The notes below the pieces were generated by a model. That model made no database searches, was not told where the DNA came from, and worked only from the letters and a program-made list of their open reading frames with translations. Shown here in pieces: positions 45,738-57,700 of a DNA stretch of 64,000 nucleotides (position 1 is its first letter; each line of letters opens with the position of its first letter). Both the position numbers and the translations under genes were made by a program. The stretch is from contig NZ_BMPY01000014.1 in NCBI RefSeq assembly GCF_014647835.1, positions 41,835 to 105,834 on the forward strand, written 5' to 3'. The stretch comes from Microbispora rosea subsp. aerata (GTDB lineage: Bacteria > Actinomycetota > Actinomycetes > Streptosporangiales > Streptosporangiaceae).

Positions 45738-46424
45738 ATGCGACCCACGGCCTTGATCACCGGCGCCTCGCGGGGCGTGGGGGCGGCGATCGCCCGAGCC
45801 CTCGCCCCCACGCACGACCTCATCCTCGGCGGGCGGGACGGCACCGCGCTCGACGCGATGTGCGCCGAGCTGCCCGGGGCCCGTCCCTGGGCGGTGGAGC
45901 TCACCGAGCTCACCCCGGACGGCGTGACCGGGATCGACCGGCTCGACCTGCTGGTCCACAGCGCGGGCATCGCCAGGCTCGGTCACCTCGCCGACGTCCC
46001 GGCCGAGGTGTGGCGGCGGACGATGGAGGTCAACGTCATCGCGGTCGCCGAGCTGACCCGGCTGCTGCTGCCCGCGCTGCGCGCGGCCCGGGGGCACGTC
46101 GTGCTGATCAACTCCGGCGCCGGGCAGCGGGCCAACCCCAACTGGGGCCCCTACGCCGCCAGCAAGTTCGCCCTGCGCGCCTTCGCCGACGTGCTGCGGG
46201 AGGAGGAGCACGCCCACGGGGTGCGCGTCACCTCGGTTTACCCCGGGCGGGTGGACACGCCGATGCAAAGGGACGTCCGCGCCCAGGAGCAGGGGCCGTA
46301 CGAGCCGGGAAAGTACCTGGAGGCGGAATCGGTGGCGCGGGCCGTGCTGACCGCGGTGACGGCCACGCCCGACGCCCACGTCACCGAGATCACCGTACGG
46401 CCGGCTGGAGGCCCCACTCGCTGA
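45738..46424 (+). CDS. SDR family oxidoreductase
   Basis: A 228-residue short-chain dehydrogenase: TGASRGVG cofactor loop, HSAG in place of NNAG, and catalytic Ser and Tyr-x3-Lys in INSGAG and YAASKFALRAF. A basic residue following the cofactor loop and GGRDG suggest NADP(H). The ATG 45738 has AGGTGAGG upstream. It is divergent from padR but may not belong to that regulon. Substrate unknown. Confidence 0.88.
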   Translation: MRPTALITGASRGVGAAIARALAPTHDLILGGRDGTALDAMCAELPGARPWAVELTELTPDGVTGIDRLDLLVHSAGIARLGHLADVPAEVWRRTMEVNVIAVAELTRLLLPALRAARGHVVLINSGAGQRANPNWGPYAASKFALRAFADVLREEEHAHGVRVTSVYPGRVDTPMQRDVRAQEQGPYEPGKYLEAESVARAVLTAVTATPDAHVTEITVRPAGGPTR

Positions 46425-46503
46425 GGGCCCGGCGAGGCGAGCGGGACGGACGTTCACTACAGTGGCATCACCGCCACGCCGCCCACCTGGAGGACCGGTG
46501 CAC

Positions 46504-47841
46504 GTGACTTACTGGTGCGAGATGGCGTGGCTGCCGCCGGGCGAGGTCGTCGAGAGCGTCGTCGTCGGCGTCGAGGGCCGCCGCATCGTGGAGATCAAGC
46601 CCGAGGCGCCGCCTCCTCCCGGTGCGGTGCGGCTGAGCGGGCTCACCCTGCCCGGCCTGGCCAACTGCCACTCGCACGCCTTCCACCGCGCCCTGCGCGG
46701 CCACACCCAGGCCGGCCGCGGCAGCTTCTGGACCTGGCGGGAGCGGATGTACGCGGTCGCCGAGGCGCTCGACCCGGACCGCTACCTCGACCTGGCCACC
46801 GCGACGTACGCCGAGATGGCGCTCGCCGGGATCACCACCGTGGCCGAGTTCCACTACCTGCACCACGGCCCCGGAGGCAGGCCGTACGCCGACCCGAACG
46901 CGATGGGCCACGCGCTGGTGGAGGCGGTGAGAAGGGCCGGGCTGCGCATCGCCCTGCTCGACACCTGCTACCTGACCGGCGGCATCGGCGAGGCCCTCGT
47001 CGGCACCCAGACGCGCTTCGGCGACGGCGACGCGGAGCGCTGGGCGGCCAGGGCCGACGAGCTCGCCCGGGCCCACGAGGGCGCGGAGGACGTGGAGATC
47101 GGCGCGGCCATCCACTCGGTGCGCGCGGTGCCGCCCGAGCAGATGCACGTCGTCGTCGACTTCGCCCACCGGCACACCGCGCCGCTGCACGCGCACGTCT
47201 CCGAGCAGCCGGCGGAGAACGAGGCGTGCGTCGAGGCCTACTCGGCCACGCCCGTGCAGGTGCTGCACGAGCACGGCGCGCTCGGGCCGCGCTCGACCGC
47301 GGTGCACGCCACCCATCTGTCCGACGTGGACGTGGCGCTGCTCGGCGGCTCGACCACCCACGTCTGCATGTGTCCCACCACGGAACGCGACCTCGCCGAC
47401 GGCGTCGGCCCCGCCCGCCGCCTCCTGGAGGCCGGCGCGGCGGTCACGCTCGGCACCGACAGCCAGGCGATCGTCGACCTGTTCGAGGAGGCCAGGGCGG
47501 TCGAGCTGAACGAGCGGCTGGTCACGGGCGAGCGCGGGCACTGGCCCGCCGCGCAGCTCCTGCACGCCGCGACAGCCGTCGGGCAGGCGTCGCTCGGCTT
47601 CCCCGACGCCGGGTGCCTGGTGCCCGGGGCCTGGGCCGACCTCGTCTCCGTCCGGCTCGACTCGGTCCGTACGGCCGGGGCGACCAAGGCGACGGCGGTG
47701 GAGTCGGTGGTGTTCGCCGCCACCGCCGCAGACGTGCACTCGGTGGTCGCGGGCGGGCGGCGGATCGTGGAGGACGGGCGGCACGTGCTCGGCGACGTCG
47801 GCGCGCTGCTGCGCGACGCGCTCGCCCCGCTGCGCCCGTGA
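46504..47841 (+). CDS. hutF: Formimidoylglutamate deiminase
   Basis: Histidine-degradation amidohydrolase that converts N-formimidoyl-L-glutamate to N-formyl-L-glutamate and ammonia. The 445-residue protein has the metal motif NCHSHAFHRALRG, further His in LHAHVSEQ, and the Asp in LGTDSQA. GTG 46504 has GGAGGA 9 bases upstream; GTG 46498 is close behind. It is followed by hutI. The next enzyme, N-formylglutamate amidohydrolase, is not in view. Confidence 0.93.
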   Translation: MTYWCEMAWLPPGEVVESVVVGVEGRRIVEIKPEAPPPPGAVRLSGLTLPGLANCHSHAFHRALRGHTQAGRGSFWTWRERMYAVAEALDPDRYLDLATATYAEMALAGITTVAEFHYLHHGPGGRPYADPNAMGHALVEAVRRAGLRIALLDTCYLTGGIGEALVGTQTRFGDGDAERWAARADELARAHEGAEDVEIGAAIHSVRAVPPEQMHVVVDFAHRHTAPLHAHVSEQPAENEACVEAYSATPVQVLHEHGALGPRSTAVHATHLSDVDVALLGGSTTHVCMCPTTERDLADGVGPARRLLEAGAAVTLGTDSQAIVDLFEEARAVELNERLVTGERGHWPAAQLLHAATAVGQASLGFPDAGCLVPGAWADLVSVRLDSVRTAGATKATAVESVVFAATAADVHSVVAGGRRIVEDGRHVLGDVGALLRDALAPLRP

Positions 47842-47916
47842 CCGGACCGCGATCATGACGGTGGGTTTGCGTGGCGTGCGCCCTGGCGAGGATCACATGA
47901 CGTGGGACCGAGCGGC

Positions 47917-49065
47917 ATGACTTCAGTCGTTTTCACGGGGATCGGGCTGCTGTTCACCGCGGACCCCGAGCGGGAGGAGATCGAGGACGCCGCGCTGGTC
48001 GCGGAGAACGGCGTGGTCCGGTGGATCGGGCGCTCCGCGGACGCCCCGGCCGCCGACGAGCGGGTCGACGTGGAGGGCCGGGCCGTCATCCCGGGGTTCG
48101 TGGACAGCCACGCGCACCTGGTGTTCGCCGGCGACCGCACCGAGGAGTTCGCCGCGCGGATGGCCGGGCAGCCCTACACGGCCGGAGGCATCCGCTCGAC
48201 CGTCGCCGCGACCCGGCGGGCCACCATCCCCGAGCTGGTGTCCACGACCGCGCTGCTCGTCGCGGAGATGGCCATGCAGGGCACGACGACGTTCGAGATC
48301 AAAAGCGGGTACGGCCTCACCGTCGAGGACGAGCGCCGCAGCCTGGAGATCGCCCGCCAGTTCACCGAGGAGACGACGTTCCTCGGGGCCCACGTCGTGC
48401 CGCCGGAGACGACCGCCGACGACTACGTCCGGCTCGTGACCGGGCCGATGCTGGAGGCGTGCGCGCCGTACGCCAAGTGGGTGGACGTGTTCTGCGAGCG
48501 CGGCGCCTTCGGCGAGGAGCACAGCAGGGAGGTGCTGGAGGCGGGCCGCAAGGCCGGGCTGCAGATCAGGGTGCACGCCAACCAGCTCGGGGAGGGCCCC
48601 GGGGTGCGGCTGGCCTGCGAGCTGGGGGCGGCCTCGGCCGATCACTGCACCTATCTCACCGACGCCGACGTGGACGCGCTCGCCGCCAGCGGGGTGGTCG
48701 CCACCCTGCTTCCGGGCGCGGAGTTCTCCACCAGGTCGCCGTACCCGGACGCGCGGCGGCTGCTCGACGCCGGCGTCACCGTGGCGCTGGCGACCGACTG
48801 CAACCCGGGCTCCTCGTTCACCACCTCGATGCCGTTCTGCGTCGCCCTGGCCGTACGCGAGATGGGCATGACGCCGCTGGAGGCCGTGCGGGCGGCCACC
48901 CGCGGCGGCGCGCGGGCGCTGCGGCGCACCGACGTGGGCACGCTGACCGAGGGCGCCCGCGCCGACCTCGTCATCCTGGAGGCGCCGTCGTACGTCCACC
49001 TGGCCTACCGGCCGGGAGTGCCGCTGGTGGCACAGGTGTGGCGGGCGGGACACCGTCTCGTTTGA
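47917..49065 (+). CDS. hutI: Imidazolonepropionase
   Basis: Hydrolyses imidazolonepropionate to N-formimidoylglutamate, the step before HutF. The 382-residue amidohydrolase has metal ligands in [15 protein letters not shown], His in [17 protein letters not shown] and Asp in [19 protein letters not shown] 47917 is used; GTG 47902 would add five residues. It follows hutF after 75 bp, a partial hut operon lacking hutH and hutU in the window. Confidence 0.94.
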   Translation: MTSVVFTGIGLLFTADPEREEIEDAALVAENGVVRWIGRSADAPAADERVDVEGRAVIPGFVDSHAHLVFAGDRTEEFAARMAGQPYTAGGIRSTVAATRRATIPELVSTTALLVAEMAMQGTTTFEIKSGYGLTVEDERRSLEIARQFTEETTFLGAHVVPPETTADDYVRLVTGPMLEACAPYAKWVDVFCERGAFGEEHSREVLEAGRKAGLQIRVHANQLGEGPGVRLACELGAASADHCTYLTDADVDALAASGVVATLLPGAEFSTRSPYPDARRLLDAGVTVALATDCNPGSSFTTSMPFCVALAVREMGMTPLEAVRAATRGGARALRRTDVGTLTEGARADLVILEAPSYVHLAYRPGVPLVAQVWRAGHRLV

Positions 49066-49289
49066 ACCCGCGATAGCCGGGTAATCGCCTTTTTCTCTGG
49101 TTCCGCATCCTCCCTGGGGAGGAAAACGAAACCATTCCGCGGTCGTATTCATTTGGGGAATCTTTGCCATGGACCGGCCGTTGAGCGGGTCAAGAGCAGG
49201 AAACCGGGGGCCGTGCCGAGCGGGGCGGACACGTCCGGTTCGCCGGCTCACGTATTGCATATCGCGGCGGCGGAACGAGGTGCCATCGG

Positions 49290-50222
49290 ATGGCGACGGG
49301 GAATCGGACGCAGGAGCAGCACGTCTCTGACCGGGATCTGCTGGGGACGTATCTGGCCGAGATCGGCCGCGTCCCGCTGCTGACCGCGGAGCAGGAGGTC
49401 GAGCTGGCCAAGCGCATCGAGGCGGGATTGTTCGCCGAGCAGTTGCTGGACAGCGGCCTGCCCGAACCGAAGATCGCGGATGCGACCGACGAGGAGCTGG
49501 AGCGCATCGCCATTTCCGGACGGCGGGCGAAGGACGAGTTCATCCAGGCCAACCTGCGGCTGGTGGTCGCGGTGGCGCGGAAATACTCCGGGCGGGGGAT
49601 GCCGCTGATCGACCTGGTGCAGGAAGGGAACCTCGGGCTGGTCCGCGCGGTGGAGAAGTTCGACTATCGCCGGGGATACAAGTTCTCGACCTACGCCACC
49701 TGGTGGATCCGCCAGTCGGTGGGCCGTTCGATCCACGAGCAGGCGCGGCCGGTGCGGCTGCCCACGCACGCGGGCGAGCAGATGACGCGGCTCATGCGGG
49801 TGCGCAGGGACATGCTGGCGGAGTTCGACGTCGAGCCGACCGACGCCGACCTGGCCGAGGTGCTCGACCTGCCGATCGAGCGGGTGCAGGAGCTGCGCCG
49901 CTGGGCCTCCGACCCGGTCTCCCTCCAGCTCGGCGTGGGCGACGAGGACGAGACCGAGCTCGGCGACATGATCGCCGACGAGACCTGGGCCGACCCCGAG
50001 CAGCAGGCGATGGCCACGCTGGACAGGGAACGGCTGGAGCAGTGGCTGACCGGCCTCGACGGCCAGATGCGCGAGATGCTGCGCTGGCGGTACGGCCTGG
50101 TGGACGGCCGCGAGCACACCCTCACCGAGGTGGGGGAGCGTTACGGCATCGGCCGTGACCGCGCCCGGCGCATCGAGCGCGACGCGCTGGTGCGGCTGCG
50201 CAAGATGGCCAGCGCCGCGTAA
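49290..50222 (+). CDS. Group-2 sigma-70 factor (HrdB-related)
   Basis: A 310-residue sigma factor with region 1.2 (DLLGTYLAEIGRVPLLTAEQ), region 2 (NLRLVVAVARKYSGRGMPLI, FDYRRGYKFSTYATWWIRQS), region 3, and region 4 helix-turn-helix (HTLTEVGERYGIGRDRARRI). It lacks the long N-terminal extension of the essential HrdB, so it is a non-essential HrdB-like factor of the HrdD/SigB(mycobacterial) class. Likely role is general or stress-related transcription. The region upstream to 49066 shows no gene. Confidence 0.92.
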   Translation: MATGNRTQEQHVSDRDLLGTYLAEIGRVPLLTAEQEVELAKRIEAGLFAEQLLDSGLPEPKIADATDEELERIAISGRRAKDEFIQANLRLVVAVARKYSGRGMPLIDLVQEGNLGLVRAVEKFDYRRGYKFSTYATWWIRQSVGRSIHEQARPVRLPTHAGEQMTRLMRVRRDMLAEFDVEPTDADLAEVLDLPIERVQELRRWASDPVSLQLGVGDEDETELGDMIADETWADPEQQAMATLDRERLEQWLTGLDGQMREMLRWRYGLVDGREHTLTEVGERYGIGRDRARRIERDALVRLRKMASAA

Positions 50223-50401
50223 CCCGCCGGGCCCGGCCGGGGGAGCCGGGCCGCGGGTTGAGAGGCCGGGCCGCCGGGCGAGGTGGCCGCGGGCCGGGAA
50301 GCCCAGCCCGGACGAGAACCCGAGCTGAGAACCCGGGCCGGGAGGCCGGGCCGCTGGCCGTACGGCCGCCGGGCGCGGTGGCCGCGGGCCAGTTCTCGAC
50401 G
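50223..50401. repeat. GC-rich imperfect repeats after the sigma gene
   Basis: The segment aggccgggccgc recurs at about 50261 and 50350, each followed by a ggtggccgcgggcc block, giving an imperfect direct repeat of about 35 bp. Other copies are decayed. It lies between the sigma stop and its terminator, so it is transcribed as 3' untranslated RNA. Confidence 0.55.
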
Positions 50402-50429
50402 ACGCGCACCCATTGAGGGTGCGCGTTTT
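50402..50429 (+). terminator. Rho-independent terminator of the sigma-factor gene
   Basis: Arms acgcgcaccc (50402-50411) and gggtgcgcgt (50417-50426) pair perfectly around attga and run into ttttg. This is the clearest classical terminator in the window. Confidence 0.9.
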
Positions 50430-50447
50430 GTCGTTCTGAGTACGTCC

Positions 50448-50494
50448 GAAACAGGCCCGAAACACGGGGGTTGCGAGTTTCACACATGCGAAAC
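50448..50494 (+). promoter_or_regulatory. GlnR-like box cluster upstream of amtB
   Basis: gaaac-N6-gaaac occurs at 50448-50463, and gttTC-N8-gaaac at 50477-50494, in a locally A-rich stretch. GlnR boxes in actinomycetes pair gTnAc and GaAAc half-sites with 6-bp spacers, and amtB-glnB-glnD is a classic GlnR target. The match is approximate. Confidence 0.5.
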
Positions 50495-50633
50495 ACACAT
50501 GGTCGTGCGCTGAAACCGCGGAAGAACACGCTGTCGCCAACGTCAGTGCCGCCAGCCGGCCAAGGTCGCCCGGAGGAGTCACTGAGGGACTGATAACCGG
50601 CCACACGCCAAAGTTGTAAGGAGGGCCGCGTCG

Positions 50634-52288
<1,655 letters not shown>

Positions 52289-52292
52289 GCGG

Positions 52293-54626
52293 ATGATGAG
52301 AGGGGAGGCGCGCTCGTTCGCCGCGGCCCGCAAGGACCGGACCGCGGACATCGACAGATGGCTCACCGATCTGTTCCGCACGGCGGCCATGCGGCCGTAC
52401 GCGCGGGATGAGGGATCGGGAGGGAAGGGCGGCCTCCCCGGGGAGCGCGGCCCCGCTTTCCACGGGATCGGCCCCGCCGCCGGCGGGTCCACCGGGATCA
52501 GCGGGGTCGCCCTGGTCGCGGTCGGCAGCCTGGGGCGGGGCGAGCTCGCCCCGGGCAGCGACCTCGACCTGGTCCTGCTCCACGACGGACGCGACGACGT
52601 GGCGAGGATCGCCGACCGCGTCTGGTACCCCATCTGGGACTCCGGGATCGGCCTCGACCACTCGGTCCGCACGGTGGACGAGGCGGTGAAGGTCGCCAGG
52701 GAGGACCTCAAGGCCGTGCTGGGCCTGATCCAGGCGCGGCACGTGGCGGGAGACCCGGAGCTGACCAGGGCCGCGCGGGAGGCCGTGCTCGCCGAGTGGC
52801 GCGCCGACTCCCGGCGCAGGCTCGCCGAGCTGCGCGCGGCGGCGGACAAGCGCGCCGAGTCCGGCGGCGAGCTGGCCTTCCTGCTCGAACCCGATCTCAA
52901 GGACGCCAGGGGCGGGCTGCGCGACGTGCAGGCCATGCAGGCCGTGGCCGCCGCCTGGGTCGCCTCGGCGCCCGGCCCGCGGGTCCGCGAGGCGTACGAA
53001 CTGCTGCTGGACATCAGGCACGGGCTGCACCTCGTCACCGGCCGCGGCACCGACCGCCTGGTGCTCCAGGAGCAGGACGCGGTTGCCAGTGCGCTGGGCC
53101 TGCTCGACGCCGAGGCGCTGATGCGCCGCCTGGCCGAGGCGGGCCGTACCATCTCCCACGCCTTCGACGCCACCTGGCGGACGGTCGACCGGCTGCTCAC
53201 CGGCCCCGCTCCCCGGGGGCGCAGGCCGCTCGCCGACGGCGTCGTGGAGCACGGCGGCGAGGTCGTGCTGGCCCGCGGCGCCAACCCGCGCACCGACCCC
53301 ACGCTCGTGCTGCGCGCGGCGGCCGCCGCCGCGGAGGCCGGGCTGCCGCTCGCGCCCGCGACGGTCTCCACGCTCGCCGCGCAGTCTCCGCCGCTGCCCG
53401 TGCCGTGGCCCCCGGAGGCCCGGGGCGCGCTGGTCGCCCTGCTCGGCGCGGGGCGCGCGGCCGTACCGGTCTGGGAGGAGCTCGACCAGGCCGGCGTGCT
53501 CGTGAAGCTCATTCCCGACTGGGAGCGCGTGCGGCACCGCCCGCAGCGCAACCCCGTCCACCGTTACACCGTGGACCGGCACCTCATCGAGACCGCGGCC
53601 GGGGCCGCCGCGTTCACCCGCGAGGTGTCGCGCCCCGACCTGCTGCTGATCTCCGCGCTCCTGCACGACATCGGCAAGGGCTGGCCGGGCGACCACTCCA
53701 CCACCGGTGAGGTCGTCGCCAGGGACATCGGCGCCCGGATGGGCCTGCCGCCGGCGGACGTGGAGATCCTCGCCACCGTGGTGCGCCACCACCTGCTGCT
53801 GCCGGAGACCGCCACCCGGCGCGACCTGGACGACCCGGTGACGATATCCCGGGTCGCCGAGGCCGTCGGGTCGAGAGAGGTGCTCGAACTGCTGGCCGCG
53901 CTCGCGGTGGCCGACGGCAACGCCACCGGCCCGGCCGCCTGGAACTCCTGGAAGGCGTCCCTGGTCTCCGACCTGGTGAGAAGGGTGCGGTCGGTGCTGT
54001 CCGGCACGCCCCCGGCGCCCGCGCCCTCGCTCTCCCCCGAGCAGGCGGCGCTCGCCCGGCACGGCGGCGGCGCGGTGCGCGTGAACGGGAGCGCGGTCAC
54101 CGTGGTCGCGCCCGACCGGCCGGGCCTGCTGTGGCGGGCGGCCGGGGTGCTGGCGGCGCACCGCATGGCCGTCCGCTCCGCCTCCGCCGCCTCGGCGGGA
54201 TCGACGGCCGTCATCGAGTTCGTCGTCGTCCCCGAGTACGGCAGCCCGCCCGACCCCGCGACGCTGGAGGCCGACCTGCGCCTGGTGCTGGCCGGACGGC
54301 TCGACATCGAGCAGCGGCTGGCCCGGCGGGCGCGGTCGATGCGCCCCTCCCGGGTGCCGGTCGCGCCGCCCCGGGTCACCCTGCTGGACGACGAGTCAAA
54401 CACGGCCACCGTGGTGGAGGTGCGGGCCCACGACCGCCCGGGACTTCTGTGGCGGATCGGGCGTGCGATCGGCGAGTGCGGTCTTGACGTACGTGCCGCA
54501 CGTGTGGAGACTCTGGGCGCAGAAGCGGTGGATGTCTTCTATGTGGCGGATCGCGCAGGCCGTCCCATCCTCGACGAGCAGCAGCGCATACAGGTGCGGG
54601 AGCACGTGTTGGCCGCACTCAGATGA
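52293..54626 (+). CDS. glnD: PII nucleotidylyltransferase/ nucleotidyl-removing enzyme
   Basis: A 777-residue bifunctional enzyme: nucleotidyltransferase motif GSLGRGELAPGSDLDLVLLH, a GlnD helical region (LEPDLKDARGGLRDVQAMQ), an HD phosphohydrolase domain (LLISALLHDIGKGWPGDHST), and two C-terminal ACT domains (VTVVAPDRPGLLWRAAGVLA and VVEVRAHDRPGLLWRIGRAI) that sense glutamine. The actinomycete GlnD uses ATP to adenylylate PII. It follows glnB after 4 bp, completing the operon. Confidence 0.95.
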   Translation: MMRGEARSFAAARKDRTADIDRWLTDLFRTAAMRPYARDEGSGGKGGLPGERGPAFHGIGPAAGGSTGISGVALVAVGSLGRGELAPGSDLDLVLLHDGRDDVARIADRVWYPIWDSGIGLDHSVRTVDEAVKVAREDLKAVLGLIQARHVAGDPELTRAAREAVLAEWRADSRRRLAELRAAADKRAESGGELAFLLEPDLKDARGGLRDVQAMQAVAAAWVASAPGPRVREAYELLLDIRHGLHLVTGRGTDRLVLQEQDAVASALGLLDAEALMRRLAEAGRTISHAFDATWRTVDRLLTGPAPRGRRPLADGVVEHGGEVVLARGANPRTDPTLVLRAAAAAAEAGLPLAPATVSTLAAQSPPLPVPWPPEARGALVALLGAGRAAVPVWEELDQAGVLVKLIPDWERVRHRPQRNPVHRYTVDRHLIETAAGAAAFTREVSRPDLLLISALLHDIGKGWPGDHSTTGEVVARDIGARMGLPPADVEILATVVRHHLLLPETATRRDLDDPVTISRVAEAVGSREVLELLAALAVADGNATGPAAWNSWKASLVSDLVRRVRSVLSGTPPAPAPSLSPEQAALARHGGGAVRVNGSAVTVVAPDRPGLLWRAAGVLAAHRMAVRSASAASAGSTAVIEFVVVPEYGSPPDPATLEADLRLVLAGRLDIEQRLARRARSMRPSRVPVAPPRVTLLDDESNTATVVEVRAHDRPGLLWRIGRAIGECGLDVRAARVETLGAEAVDVFYVADRAGRPILDEQQRIQVREHVLAALR

Positions 54627-54701
54627 GTTTGGTTACGATCCTCACCTCTTGGTAACAATTGGGGCGCTGCGGCAGGGGTAGGGCCGCTCACCATAGTGAC
54701 C

Positions 54702-54729
54702 TTGTGGTCGAATTGTCCCCGCTTATACA
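54702..54729 (+). promoter_or_regulatory. Promoter-like element of the first conservon
   Basis: ttgtgg (54702-54707) and tataca (54724-54729) with a 16-bp spacer resemble a primary-sigma promoter. The predicted transcription start near 54736 is 40 bp before the chosen kinase ATG. An inverted repeat gttac (54632) / gtaac (54652) lies upstream. Confidence 0.45.
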
Positions 54730-54775
54730 GCTGTGTCACTTCATGCTGTCCAGACGCGTGAAGGCAAGCCGAACG

Positions 54776-57700
54776 ATGGCGGGGCCGGTGAGCATGGAGC
54801 AGTCGAATACCGATAACCGCAGGCGGCGGAGTCGTCTCTCGCCGCGCAACTGGCGAGTGCCCACACGCCTGACCGCGCTGATCCTCGCCCCCACGCTCGT
54901 CGCCGTGCTGCTCGCCGGCCTTCGCGTCGTGGGCTCGATCGACAGCCTTACGGCATATCAGCGGACCAGGTCGGCGGCGGAATACTCGGTCCATCTGCGG
55001 GACCTGGCCGAGCAGCTCGCCCTCGAGCGCGACCTGTTCGTCTGGGGCGGCAACAGCCGGCGCAAGTTCAACATCGACGGCGAGACCGAGCTGACGCGCG
55101 CTCAGCAGCGCGCCGCCGTCGACCCGCTGATCCGGCAGGTGAAGGCCGACATCGAGGACATCACCGAGGATTACGGAACGCGCGCGGTGGAGCAGGCGCA
55201 GCAGCTCTCGAGCCGCATCGCCAGCCTCAAGGGCATCCGCGAGAACGGCGCGCCCGAGGACTACAGCGCCCTGATCGCCAACATCCTGCGCCTGCAGGAC
55301 GAGCTGGGCAACAACGACGACAACGCCGCGATCCTCGGCAACATCCGCGCCCTCGGCGCCCTCGCCCACGCCAAGGAGGAGGTGGCCCTGCAGCGGGCCA
55401 TCCTCACCCGTGAGCTGCTCGAACGCAGCCAGAGTTTCACCACGTTCGAGCTGCAGGACTTCCTGGCCTCCCAGTCGCGCCAGCAGAGCTACCTGGCGAC
55501 GTTCTACACCGAGGCCCCGCAGGCCGAGGCGAGCCGCCTGGTCACCCTTCTCGCCGACAAGGACGTGGTCAACAGCGAGCTGACCAAGTCGTGGGCGCTC
55601 ACGCTCGGTCTGCAGAACCAGTCCCTGAGCCGCTACCGGGGCCGGGACAGGACCGCGCAGCAGTGGTTCCAGAACAGCACGAAGGCGATCGAGCAGATGG
55701 CGGCCGTCGAGGGCCGCGTGTCCGGCCTCGTGCAGGACCGGGCGCGCGAGCTGCAGTCGGCCGAGCAGCGCAACGCCCTCGTCGCGGGTGGCCTGATCCT
55801 CGCCCTGCTCGTGCTCGTGCTCGTCACGACCGTGCTCATCGCGCGGTCGATGGTCCGGCCGCTGCGCCGCCTGCGGGCGGAGGCCCTCGACATCGCGGGG
55901 CGGCGGCTGCCGGAGATCGTGCGGCGGATGCGCGAGTCGGAGGACCCGGAGCGCGAGGTCCAGGTGCAGCCGATCGCGGTCGACAGCACCGACGAGATCG
56001 GCGAGGTGGCGCAGGCGTTCGACGAGGTCCACACGCAGGCCGTGCGCCTGGCCGCCGAGGAGTCCCGGCTGCGCGCCAACGTCAACGCGATGTTCGTGAA
56101 CCTGTCGCGCCGTACGCAGACGCTGGTGGAGCGGCAGATCTCGCTGATCGACGGCCTGGAGCGGGGCGAGGAGGACGGCCGTCGCCTGGCCGACCTGTTC
56201 AAGCTGGACCACCTGGCCACGCGCATGCGCCGCAACAGTGAGAACCTCCTGGTCCTCGCCGGGCACGAGCCGCCGCGCAAGCGCAGCCAGCCCGCCCGGC
56301 TGGTCGACGTGGTGCGCGCCTCGCTGTCGGAGGTCGAGGACTACGAGCGGGTGGTCGTCCGCATCCCCCGCGCGATCGCGATCGCGGGCCACGCCGCCAA
56401 CGACGTCGTGCACCTGCTGGCCGAGCTGGTCGAGAACGCCATCGCCTTCTCGCCGCGCAACACCAAGGTCGTCGTCTCCAGCAGCCCCGTCGAGGGCGGC
56501 GCGGTGATGCTCGGGGTCACCGACGCGGGCATCGGCATGTCGCCGGAGGAGCTCGCGGAGATCAACCGGCGTCTCGCCGAGCCGCCCACGATCGACGTCT
56601 CCGTGTCCCGCCGGATGGGCCTGTTCGTCGTCGGCCGACTCGCGCTGCGCCACGGCATCCGGGTGCAGCTGCGCCGGGGCGACGGCGCGGGCGTCATCGC
56701 GATGGTGCTCTTCCCCGCCCAGCTCATCTCCAACGCCGACCAGCCCGTCATGCCGCGCCCGTCCGCTGCGATCGGGCAGACGTCCGCCGGGCTGCCGGCC
56801 AGGCAGGCGTACGCCGAGCAGGACTCGCCCGGCTCCGCGCCGGGGAGTGGATCGTTCGAAACCTGGAGCCAGGGCGGCCGCACGGCGGGCGGCGTCGGCG
56901 CCCGCAGGACGCCGGCGTCCGGCGACAACGGGCTCGCCGCGAGCACGACCGGCGCCAACGGGCTCGCCGGGGCCGGGAGCAACGGCGCGGGCCGGTTCGC
57001 ACCGTTCGGCGCGCCCACGGCGGAGGCGCAGGCGGCGCCCGCCGAGAGCTGGTTCACCGGGCACACGGGGCCGCAGCCGATGCCGGGCGCGTCCGGAAGG
57101 ACGGACGGCGACACCCGCCGCACCGCCTTCGACCAGCCGGAGTCGTCGCGGCCGCCGGCGTCCGCCGGGCCGGCCGGGCTCCCGCAGCGGGGCTCGACCA
57201 CCGGGCCGACGGCCTTTTCCCCGTCGAGCACCGGGCCTGCCGCGTTCTCCCCGTCCGGCACGGGTCCGACGGCGTTCCCGCAGCCGGGCTCGCCGTCGAG
57301 CACCGGGCCCACGGCGTTCTCCCCGTCGAGCACCGGGCCTGCCGCGTTCTCCCCGTCCGGCACGGCATCGGCGGAGGGAGCGGAGCAGGCCGGTGGTCCG
57401 GGCGGCTCGGGAGCGTTCGCGGGCGAGGACCTGGCGTCGTCGACGGGACCGCTGCCGTCGGTCGAGGACTCGCCGCTGGAGCGGGGCGACGAGTTCCTGC
57501 CGATCTTCGCCTCGGTCGAGTCGGCGTGGTTCCGGCGCCCCTCGGACACCGGCCCCCAGGCCAAGCCCGCGGCGCGGACCGGCGCCGAGGCGGACGCGGA
57601 GGGAGCCGGCGAGACCACGGGCGAGATCACGAGGGCGTCGGGTTCCGCCTCGGCGTCCGGGCCCGCGGGCGCCACGCAGGGCCCCATCGGATGGCGGTCG

